Positions 8,200-15,828 of a stretch of DNA of 15,828 bases are shown piece by piece. Origin of the DNA: Spirogloea muscicola (lineage: Eukaryota; Streptophyta; Zygnematophyceae; Spirogloeales; Spirogloeaceae); contig WELB01000030.1 in assembly GCA_009602725.1 (NCBI GenBank), positions 122,286 to 138,113 of the forward strand, read 5' to 3'. The position numbers and the translations under genes are program-made. Numbering within the stretch: the first letter of the stretch is position 1; every line of letters begins with the position of its first letter. The notes beneath the pieces are model-generated. The model was not told where the DNA came from, ran no database searches, and saw nothing but the letters and a program-made list of their open reading frames with translations.

Positions 8200-11100
8200 T
8201 CACTCCGCCGCATCAGCAGTGGGGGCAGCAGCAGGTGGCCCAGGGCGCTGCCCAGGAGGCGGACCACTGCCACGGCCCCCCTGACCTCCTCCCGCACCTC
8301 TCCTCGGCTGCTGCTGCCGGCCACCACCTCGGGCATACTGATCGCTCCTTTGCTGCTGCAAGGGGGGGTGCTGCTGCTGCTGCTGGGGCGGCTGTGGTTG
8401 CTGCTGCGGCGGCTGCTGTTGCTGCGGCGGCTGCTGCTGTGGCAGAGCTGGCACAGGCTGCTGATCAGTAGGAGCGATGCTGCCAGCATTCGGTTGGCCT
8501 ATGGGGGTGTTCATGTTGGTCGGCCCCCTATCACCATAGCTTCCCTGCCCCTGATAGCCGCTGTTGAACGAATTACTGCGACCGTACTGGCCGCGCCCTC
8601 CGCGGTTGCTGGGGCCCATGCTGCCGGGGTTGCCCATGTCGCCCTGACCTCTGCCCGTTCCACGGCCTCCATACGGACCCCTGCCGCGCATATTGTCGTT
8701 GCGATATGGCATGCGCTCGCCTCCACGACCTCCTCGTCCGCCACGCCCGATGGCTGTCACCGTCATCCGATATCAGCAATGCAGCTAGGGAGTTCTTCAA
8801 AGAGATTAATATGGTCACTAGACGCAATGCAAGATTTGCACAGACACAGAGCGATTGATATAGACAGTATGAGAGAGGCTGCTTTGGGAGCTTGCTGGTA
8901 AAGGGCAACGCATGGCACTCACACTTTGAGAGGGGTTGCTTCTTCTCAATGCGAACCATGTGGTTGCCCATAGAGACATGTCCAGCCTGCAGGAGCCACT
9001 TGCTACATGACACCTAGCCGGTGGGCACCTGGCAAGATACTTCAAGTATAATGCAGACCTATGTCATGTGCAGCCAAAAGCCCCAACAAAGCCCTACCTC
9101 AATAGCTGCCAAAGCGCCGGCCTGGTCTTCGAACTCAACAAATCCGTAGCAGTTCTGTGCGTTTGGTTGCTGTCACATGGCCAAAGATGTCACCAGATAG
9201 TAAGAAGCCTTCCTGTGCCACGTGAGACTTGCTCATCCACACAACCATGAGAGACCAACATCAATCAATACATATCTTACTTAGTGATTCTTAATTTCTT
9301 GATATACATGCTAAAGGGGTGAAATATGTCCAACAACGTTGCAGCTGCAGCATATTACAATTAACAGGGACATACTTTTTGGCCCTTGATGTTGACACGG
9401 TCCAGCTTTACCACACCAAAGTTCCTAAAGGCCTCCCCAACGTCCGTCGGTGTCACATTCAAAGGCAGGTAGCGAACAAAGACGGAGCGACTGTCCGCTG
9501 CAACAAGAAGGGAGAAGTTGTCTATTGCACATGTGTCAGAAGCAAGCATTGCCTAGGCATGTACGATAACACATGCATAAGCTTCAAGGGCGTGGGGCAC
9601 CCTCATCGCAAGAGAGCAGGATCCAAGCTGCACTATCTGAACTGCAGCTGCATCTCACCTTCTGCCTCCTCAGCAGAGATGTCATCTGTTGGAGGCGGCG
9701 GAGGTGCTGCAGAGGACACCTGTGTCGGAGTGGCACTGGCAGTTGTGGCTGGCGGCTGGATGGGTGGTGCAGGGGCAGCAGGAGCCTCCACAGCTGAAGC
9801 GGCAATCGGAGTAGCAGCTTGGACAGGCTTTGCTGGTGCTGCTGCTGCGGGAGCCGGTGCGCCCCTTGCGTCGTTTTTTCTCCTCATGTGTGTCAGCCCG
9901 AGCTGAAACATCGCAGGGGAGAATGGAAAGCAACCATCTCAAATGACATCAATGTAAAGGCGATAGCAAGAGGAAAACGACAAGCCATGAGCAACTGGCA
10001 AGCAACCTGCATATATCCACGACTTACAATGGAGGCATAGGAGAACTTCTTTGGTTCTTCTGATGAGTAGCCAGAACCGGTGGTATCGTTGGCATCTCCC
10101 AATGGATTGTCAGCGAGAGACTCGACAGAGTCCACAGCAGCCTGGTTGACAGGCTCCTCGTCCTTCACAGTCTCCACTGCCGCAGCCTCTGTCGGCGGGG
10201 TGTGTCCAATATCAGGGCTTGCAGCATATGTGTGAGTTGCAATAGCTTCATTCAGCTCCGGTGTTGCTGGAACTTCATGGACGACATGTTCTGCAAGGAC
10301 AAGAGCTTGTATTGCGATGTTGGTAAAGCAAAGTAGCATTGCATAGCAGCGAATCTGGATCTTTCACAATCACACAAAACCTTGGGTTGACTATGTGCAG
10401 TAATGTGCACATAGAAGGGCTTAAGGCGTCATACCAGGCTCGCTGGCCGTGTGGCTGGAAGCTGGCTCTGGAGTGCCATTGGCGAGCAGCACCGCATGCT
10501 TGACTTGCTGAGGCTCTTCATCGATATACCGAAAGACGTCATTGAGAACATAGTACCCCTTCTCCTGCGGGGCCAGGAAAAAGCTCTGCACAAAGTTGCG
10601 CTTGCCATCCGCCTTGTTGGTCAAGGATCCCGTCACCATGACAAGTACGCCTCCAGTCAGAGAGTCCTGGGAGTCCACAGTCTTGATCTCTGCCTTAAAC
10701 TCCGCATAATCAAGAGACATGATCTTCCGATGGATCTCCTGGAGCACACGGGCAGAGGCCACAGCAGCATCATTAACGAAGTTCTCGACAACATAACCTG
10801 CTTGTCAGTGGCGAATCTGTGATACGGCTGTATCACAAAGACAGATATGCATTGGAAACTGTTGGAAAGTAAGCGCGCCTGTGCTTCACGTGACAACAAG
10901 CTCCAGCCAGGCAAGGCAAGGCTCACATTCTGATTGACGACCATATCAACAGCACCATCTGAGCCGGCCTCTGCACGCGTCACCCTGCTGGCATCGGTGT
11001 AAAAGCGGTGCACATTCTGGGGTTGCTGGTGAAGGACATTGTAGTACTGGTTCACAAACACATTCCCGACCTGCAAAACCGCACCGTCATGCCCACCAGA

Positions 11101-11285
11101 ATCAGAAAATCTGCACTCAGGCGCCCTTGTCAGCTTGTAAGAGCGACGATGCTTCTTTTAGCAGGATACAAGCAAGCTCCAGCGACGCGATATATGCTGC
11201 ATAGAGTGATCGGTCGATGGGTATGCTGCTCAAAGCCCAAGCGAGTGACGAGCCCTGAAGCTCTCACCATATTAGCAGATGCCAT
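8200..11285 (-). CDS. G3BP: G3BP-type RNA-binding protein: NTF2-like domain, RRM, RGG and Gln/Pro-rich tail (9 exons)
   Basis: Relative of Ras-GAP SH3-binding protein, a cytoplasmic mRNP protein that nucleates stress granules in animals and plants. Exons (minus): 11285-11268, 11070-10927, 10738-10435, 10290-10028, 9902-9659, 9497-9376, 9169-9098, 8986-8923, 8753-8200; frame is kept throughout, about 594 aa. Residues 7-127 form the dimerising NTF2-like domain (V-G-N-V-F-V-N-Q-Y-Y...Y-T-D-A-S-R at the start; F-F-L-A-P-Q-E-K-G-Y-Y-V-L-N-D-V-F-R-Y near the end). Residues 128-325 are a low-complexity acidic then Ala/Pro-rich linker, with E-P-K-K-F-S-Y-A-S-I, a segment common in plant members. The RRM spans about 326-408: RNP2 is V-F-V-R-Y-L near 330, RNP1 is Y-G-F-V-E-F-E near 373. 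RGG repeats occupy about 413-446 and 552-574, with a Gln/Pro run at about 508-545. Exon 1 codes only M-A-S-A-N-M, with a good GTGAGA donor after it. Exon 3 starts at 10738 because this restores family length. Confidence 0.92.
8350..8460 (-). repeat. CAG/CCG trinucleotide-rich tract coding the Gln/Pro tail
   Basis: Runs of CTG and CGG triplets on the plus strand are CAG and CCG codons on the minus strand inside the last G3BP exon, giving alternating runs of Gln and Pro. Such tracts change length readily by slippage; the reading frame is intact here. Confidence 0.75.
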
Positions 11286-11691
11286 GTCGCGTCGCACGAT
11301 CCGTCAAGCTCCGGGTGTCGGGGATCCTCCAAGTCGAAGTTGTCCGAAGAAGCTGCAGCGCGCCGGAAAACCCTAATCTGCAGCCACCAGGCCGGTGCAT
11401 GGAGTCAGGCGACCACTCGGTGTGAGCGGGTGAGAGCGCTGCAACTGCAGGAGAGCTCGCACGAGAGCCAGGACAGGCTGGGACGTCACCTGTGAGCGAG
11501 CACCTCGCGCTGCGGTCCGACGGCGCGGCGGCGACCTTGGACCCTGACCGGCGAGCGGCCTCGATCGCGGCGGCAGCGGCGGCAGTGGCGGCTGGTGGCG
11601 ATCCCCGGGCCGGCGCTGCGGCCGCGCCTNGGCGGCGGCGGCGGCACGGTGCGGGGGCGGAGGGGAGGGGAGAGGAATTAGTCGTGGCGGA
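11286..11691. other. G3BP upstream region with GGC repeats and one undetermined base
   Basis: No gene seen. The part next to 11285 should be the leader and promoter of the minus-strand G3BP gene. From about 11520 the sequence becomes very GC-rich with GGC triplet runs; base 11630 is N. A G-rich run follows at about 11651-11674, on the plus strand. The single N may mark a gap or an unresolved repeat, so the sequence to its left and right may not be truly adjacent. Confidence 0.5.
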
Positions 11692-11710
11692 GGTTAATGT
11701 CTTCTTAACC
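11692..11710. repeat. inverted repeat GGTTAA / TTAACC
   Basis: GGTTAA at 11692-11697 is the exact reverse complement of TTAACC at 11705-11710, with a 7-base loop. It precedes a run of larger hairpins and may belong to the same element. Confidence 0.4.
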
Positions 11711-11786
11711 ACACGACGCAGAGACTTAATGGAAGTGCAGGCCCCTCGCCCCTCAACGATCAATCTGTTACCAGACACTGCTCTTT

Positions 11787-11900
11787 GGGGGCGCCGGGCG
11801 GAGCCCCGGTCCCGGCGAAAGCCCCTAACCAGATTCGGTTAAGCCCCCTAACAACTGATGGGTGGTGTCCGCCGTCCGATGCGGGCATCCGACGGCCGTC
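11787..11900. repeat. cluster of stable hairpins, possible mobile-element UTR
   Basis: Three structures stand in a row. First, GCCGGG (11793-11798) pairs with CCCGGC (11811-11816), extended below by GGGGC (11788-11792) with GCCCC (11821-11825) across a GAAA bulge; GCCCC at 11803-11807 could compete and form a pseudoknot. Second, TAACC (11826-11830) pairs with GGTTA (11837-11841). Third, 11871-11881 pairs with 11886-11896 over 11 bases with one C-C mismatch and a CGGG loop; GACGGCCGTC at 11891-11900 is itself a perfect palindrome. A C8 run follows at 11912-11919. Such dense structure fits a retroelement leader better than a host promoter, but no protein evidence supports this. Confidence 0.45.
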
Positions 11901-12877
11901 TGGATACCCAACCCCCCCCACTTCCGCCTCCTGACTAGGCATACACATCCGAGCTCGCCGCCGCCTACCATGGCGGGCTGCTGCAGCGGCGGGGATGGCG
12001 AGCGGCAGTGCTGTGCCGGCACCATTTCCCGGCCAGCCCAGAAGCCCGGAGCTCCAGCCGAGTCTCTGGGCGCCGGTCATGGAGTCGGGGCCAGGCCAGG
12101 ATGCTCGGGACGGCGGCTCTCGACCGCCGGTCCCCTGTGGAGTGCCTCTGGCTGTGGCTGGCAAGCTCGACCTCCGTGTCGCGGAGGTACAGCTCCTTTG
12201 CAGCGTGACCTCAATCGCTCCGCACCGCGAGCTTGAGGCAGCACGCCTACTTCACTGGCAGTGGTGCGAGCAAGTCTTCTAACCATGCCAACCACAGCGT
12301 CCATGGAACCTGCACATGCATGAGGGAAGCACGTTGCAAAGGTCCACGCCGTCGACGAACCGGTGTGCGGCACAGTGTCACTCCTGTAGGCAGGTGGGCG
12401 ACCGCTCAGCAAGTTGTTGGGCGCAGTGATTCGTTAGTGCAAGAGGTGCCGGTTGCTCGCCCTGGCGAAGCAGCTGTCAGGCAGAGCCACGCGAATCCGA
12501 CCTTTCGATCCCGCGCGTGTCGGCTCGGCTTTGCGGCATGTGGGCTGCTCAATTTTGCCGCTGCTTTGCCCTCCGTAGCCGCCTGCACATTGCATGAAGG
12601 AGAGAATACACTGTGGCGCTATGATTTGAAAACTTGAGCTGACTGTGACATAAGATGTACTCGCCATTCTCTGTGGGCGGGTAATTCTGCAGCAACCCCC
12701 TTCTCCTTTCACCTCATGACCAGCAGTTATTACGTTGGCAAGGAGCTGTAAGCCAATGCCCCGCATGGCATTTGCAAATTAGATTTGGGGCCTGTCAATA
12801 CGCACTTGGATTCAGCAGGTGGGAGGAGAATTGAGACAACTACCCCGTGCCTCCAATACCGTACCATACTTGCTACT
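11901..12877. other. region without a recognisable gene
   Basis: No feature of known type seen. An ATG in a good eukaryotic context (ACCATGG) at 11970 opens an 88-codon plus-strand frame to 12236, rich in Gly, Cys, Pro and Arg, with no motif I know; if the hairpin block upstream is a mobile-element leader this could be the start of its first reading frame. A second plus-strand frame at 12233-12637 looks compositional. No tRNA-like box B was found. Confidence 0.3.
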
Positions 12878-13483
12878 TCATACTGCGTCGGAATGTGCAG
12901 CCCCAGGCGCGGCTGCTTGCTCAATTGTATCTGCTTGCAGGAAGGCGTGTGATTTGACCACCCTCGAGGAGGCGGTTGTGCCGGCAGCAACATGCTCCAT
13001 TGTGCTCACAAGTTGGGGGGAATGACCAGCCGCGTCCTCCTTCAGAATGCCATCTGTGAAATCCATGGGAGGCAAAAATGAGTGAGCAGTGGCGAATGCC
13101 TTCTGCCACATACTTTCGGCATGGGAACAGGATTACGTGCCAGTTGACAACGTTCTACAAGCCATTGCTGCTCAGAGCTATTACTGCCTTTTGCCAAAAC
13201 GGTCCACCCTATCTGCGCACAGTGTCTGCAAGCTGCCCAGCATGCTTCATCATCCCTACCTAAGCTATGCTACTTACCATTTTGAGGACTTGTCGAGCTA
13301 TGGCAGCTGAAGCCAACATATTGTCTGGCGTCTCCAGGTCAACGAAGCTCATATCTTCTAGGGAGCAGGCAAGCCCAAGGTGTCATCACCTGACACCAAG
13401 TCTCCTGTGGCCACACAACTTTGCACACTACCTTCCGCTTGGTGCTGTGCATGACATACTGCTGCTTGGCAGCTTCTGCCCAT
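12878..13483 (-). CDS. possible small three-exon gene of unknown function
   Basis: I do not recognise this product. A consistent minus-strand model is 13483-13432, 13357-13278 and 13102-12878, about 118 aa, starting at an ATG and ending in TGA. Introns begin GTAGTG and GTAAGT and end CCCTAG and GGCAG, and phases match at both junctions. The middle exon gives E-D-M-S-F-V-D-L-E-T-P-D-N-M, then A-S-A-A-I-A-R-Q-V-L-K-M, which could be an amphipathic helix. The last exon begins K-A-F-A-T-A-H-S-F-L-P-P-M-D-F and is Ala-rich at the end. No signal peptide, membrane segment or catalytic motif is visible. It lies about 480 bases downstream of the syntaxin stop on the same strand, so it could instead be part of an extended 3' region or a decayed gene. 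Confidence 0.25.
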
Positions 13484-13733
13484 GACTGTCTATTTGACTT
13501 ATCAACGAGCAGCCAAAACATGTATGTGCCGGATAACTTTTCAGGTCCAACCTTATTGTGCTGGCAATGGTACTTGACTTTCAACAAGTCCACTATCCGT
13601 ACTTCCACTGGGGCTGGCAACCTAAAGTATTGCCCCAGAGATCTTTACTATGAGCTGGAGTTCCTGCTTCATTGCACATCGAATCATCTGCACACTCCAC
13701 CCCAGACTAGTGACGACCTCCAGACGACACCAG

Positions 13734-13738
13734 TTACA
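13734..13738 (-). promoter_or_regulatory. possible TGTAA poly(A) signal of the syntaxin gene
   Basis: TTACA on the plus strand reads TGTAA on the minus strand, about 225 bases after the syntaxin stop codon, a normal distance for a green-algal 3' untranslated region. Evidence is a five-base word only. Confidence 0.3.
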
Positions 13739-13963
13739 GGGTCTACAGAAGCGCTCATGATACATCACGTGTACAAGAATACCGCCAGGAATAGAAGCCA
13801 GAAAATCGGCCACACCTTGAGCATATGGCTGTCAAGGAAATATTGTTTGGCCATATAGACTCTCATGAACGCTACGCGCGAAGCGTAAGAATGACAAGCA
13901 ATGATGATCATATGTACAGAAAGCTAGCCACTTCGCGTGAATTAGCTGGGCTTAGTTGGTTGG

Positions 13964-15416
13964 TCAAGACAAGACGACCAGAAGAATGATGAGAAGCGCG
14001 CCGCCAAAGATGCACATGAGCCAACACGTCTGCCAGGAGATGAGTCATTGGAAAGATTCAGGCGGGCAAAAAGACTTGCGCAGAGAAGACAGGATCATTC
14101 AGTACCAACAACATGCCAGCTAACGAGTAGCATACTGTGTCAAGACCACAAAACAGCGGCACCAGCGACTTTTCTCACCAGCGAATTTGCGCTCCGTTGG
14201 CTCTTAGCAGCTTTGCTCAATTGTGTGTTTGCTTGCATAGTCAAGGCGTGTCCGCTCTCAATATTCGCCTCAATGTCATCTGAGACAAGAGGCCCATCAA
14301 GCAGCGGGCTGCACGTGATGAACTTCGTTGCGACCAATAGCACGTCAAGCAAATGTCTATCATGCAATGTGACCTCCTGTGTGAGAGGTGGTAACTCACC
14401 AATCATGCCACCTTGCTCGTGAATCAAGACTGCGAGATCCTTAAAGATCTCATGAACCTCCCCAATCTGCTGCTGTATCTCTCGTATTCCCTGATCTCTT
14501 TCTTCGATAATTGCCTCGTTGAAGACAAGCTCATTGTCAATCTCTATTACTTGCTGTCTGCAGAGGTCACAAAGCGAAAGGGTAAACGGAATTGCATGAC
14601 GAATAATTCAAGGATGTGAGCAAGAGCGAGAGAGCAGACTAGTGCACGGCAGTGCTGCCTGTGGGTCAACGTACTGCTGAGCCTGCTGCATGTGGTCTTG
14701 CCCTGTCGACGAGGTCATCTCCCTGGCAGGAACAAAGGGCTGATAGATGGTCTCACGGTCCGCAGCAATCCGCTGAGCTTTCTGGAACTCCTTCAGAATG
14801 GCTTGGAAGTCCTTGGCCAGTTTAGCATCACTGAGCTTCTTGTTCGCCTGTAACAATTCCACTTCAGCTCGTCAGTATATGGAGCAATGTGATGGCAAAT
14901 TTAGTTGGCCAGCCAATGAAAGCGGCGCAGACAGCGAGGAGCCTGGGGAGCCTGAGACGTACCGGCACGGGAACCTGGTGGTCCACCTCACTGGCGTCCT
15001 TGAGCTTCGCGGACGTCTCCTTCACCAGCTGGCCGATGTTCTGCCGCGCCTTGTGACTGGAGCAAACGTCGGAATTGGAGGGTCAGGGGCTCCAACCTAT
15101 GCCTTGGCGAAGCGACGATCCATGCGGCAATGACGGCGGCCATGGCAGACGTCAGCTGCGATCAGAGACGCGGTCCTTCTCAGCGTCGGGACGACCCGAC
15201 TCACATCTTCTCGCGCAGCTCGGGGGTGTCCTTGGGCGTGCCCAGGGTATTCACGAGCCGCTTGAAGGTCGCCACGGCGGTGCTGATCTTGAAGACTCCC
15301 GCTGCCAGCGCGCGGCTAGGGCCGGCCGCCGCCGCCGCCGCCGCCGCGGCGCCGTCGGGCCGGGCATCGGGGCCCAGGAAAGGCTGCCTGGCGCCGTTGA
15401 CGTCCTGGAAGCTCAT
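13964..15416 (-). CDS. SYP2: SYP2/PEP12-type syntaxin (Qa-SNARE) of the prevacuolar/vacuolar membrane (6 exons)
   Basis: A tail-anchored t-SNARE that pairs with Qb, Qc and R-SNAREs to fuse vesicles with the prevacuolar compartment or vacuole. Exons (minus): 15416-15205, 15056-14963, 14847-14675, 14557-14400, 14279-14179, 14029-13964; phases match at every junction; 267 aa, the normal length. It opens M-S-F-Q-D, then a nine-Ala run (23-31) and [20 protein letters not shown] (51-70), a near-invariant SYP2 segment. The Habc region continues with [10 protein letters not shown] and [13 protein letters not shown]. The SNARE motif follows the linker, with the zero-layer Gln at 208 in H-E-Q-G-G-M-I-D-D-I. 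Residues 248-266 form one membrane helix, leaving a single lumenal residue. The exon 3 donor was set at GTACGT (14674-14669); a later GTGCAC is possible. SYP2 against other Qa groups is clear from the N-terminus. Confidence 0.94.
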
Positions 15417-15706
15417 GGCCTGCAGCCAGGGGTGTCCGCTGGGGGCGGCTCCGCCAGGTGCCGACGAGACGGCGGGGGGAAGGCGCAGGAGCGACAGCGG
15501 CGGCCGCGCAGCGCCACGCCACCGCGCGGTCCGCCGCAAGAGGCGGGGTGCAGGCGCGCAGTGGGACGAGGCCGGCCGCCTCGGCAGGCGCTGCGTACGG
15601 CAGAGGGGAGCCTTGCGGCAGAGGCGGCGTGTAGAGACGGCGGCCTGCACCCCTGCCCGCGCTTCCCGGCGAGCGGCGGCGGCGGCGGCGTCGGCGACGG
15701 CGGCGG
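15417..15706. other. GC-rich upstream region of the syntaxin gene
   Basis: Very GC-rich sequence with CGG triplet runs near 15674-15706, likely the leader and promoter of the minus-strand syntaxin gene. The minus-strand frame of the first syntaxin exon stays open further upstream to 15650, but the residues there are Arg/Pro/Ala-rich and the family start M-S-F-Q-D sits at 15416, so I treat the rest as untranslated. Confidence 0.5.

Positions 15707-15828
<122 letters not shown>

Noticed and set aside
8350-8901. 183-residue plus-strand frame with Leu and Arg runs
   Set aside because: The runs are the complement of the Gln/Pro codons of the G3BP tail, and the frame runs on into an intron.
10740-10800. 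Longer exon 3 of G3BP reaching a CAG acceptor near 10795
   Set aside because: The frame there reads Y-V-V-E-N-F-V-N-D-A-A but the junction phase does not match exon 2. The acceptor at 10739 keeps frame and gives the family length.
11787-11825. HDV-like self-cleaving ribozyme at a retroelement leader
   Set aside because: Strand order allows two interleaved stems, but the P3 and P4 helices and the usual joining segment are missing. A plain hairpin with a bulge explains the pairing.
12490-12530. Possible tRNA box B around a TTCGATCC-like word
   Set aside because: No acceptor or anticodon stems could be formed on either strand, and the box does not match GGTTCGANTCC.
13267-13360. Resemblance of the helix A-S-A-A-I-A-R-Q-V-L-K-M to the start of methionine aminopeptidase
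   Set aside because: The following exon lacks the expected K-P-G and T-T-x-x-I-D segment and the metal-binding residues.
15417-15650. N-terminal extension of the syntaxin frame to 15650
   Set aside because: The extra residues are Arg/Pro/Ala-rich, unlike any SYP2 protein, while M-S-F-Q-D at 15416 is the normal start.

Overview
The window looks like nuclear DNA of a eukaryote, most likely a green alga. The genes are split into many short exons with GT-AG (and apparently some GC-AG) introns of roughly 70-300 bases. Base composition is moderately GC-rich, and the closest protein patterns I recognise are plant-type: a SYP2 syntaxin, a plant-like G3BP and a GH95 fucosidase. A trebouxiophyte alga such as Coccomyxa is a guess from style only. 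There are no bacterial operons, Shine-Dalgarno-led genes, CRISPR arrays or recognisable tRNA/rRNA genes.

Three host genes can be rebuilt exon by exon, all on the minus strand. At 1895-7081 is a GH95 alpha-L-fucosidase of 11 exons and about 928 aa, with the family catalytic residues present. At 8200-11285 is a G3BP-type RNA-binding protein of 9 exons and about 594 aa, with an NTF2-like domain, an RRM and an RGG plus Gln/Pro-rich tail. At 13964-15416 is a vacuolar/prevacuolar Qa-SNARE of the SYP2/PEP12 type, 6 exons and 267 aa, with a C-terminal membrane anchor. Each model keeps its reading frame through every junction. The genes sit head to tail but have unrelated jobs (cell-wall or glycan sugar trimming, mRNP/stress-granule biology, endomembrane fusion), so I see no shared pathway.

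Between and around them: the left edge (1-708, plus strand) is the C-terminal end of a non-LTR retrotransposon polyprotein, with a Cys/His knuckle and a restriction-like nuclease signature. It faces a short minus-strand copy of the same kind of C-terminal tail at 851-892. Positions 900-1890 are pyrimidine-skewed repetitive DNA with a perfect 18-bp palindrome. Positions 7082-8199 are intergenic and hold a perfect 9-bp-stem hairpin near a possible poly(A) signal. Positions 11286-12877 contain GGC repeats, one undetermined base (N at 11630) and a cluster of strong hairpins at 11692-11900 that resembles a mobile-element UTR. Positions 12878-13483 may hold a small unrecognised three-exon minus-strand gene, which also carries a short patch resembling part of the syntaxin SNARE motif. 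The window ends in 122 consecutive A bases, probably a contig-end feature.

I found no clear new multi-gene system. The items most worth a second look are the tail-to-tail retroelement ends, the structured block at 11787-11900, the small unknown gene with its SNARE-like patch, and the apparent GC-AG introns of the fucosidase gene.
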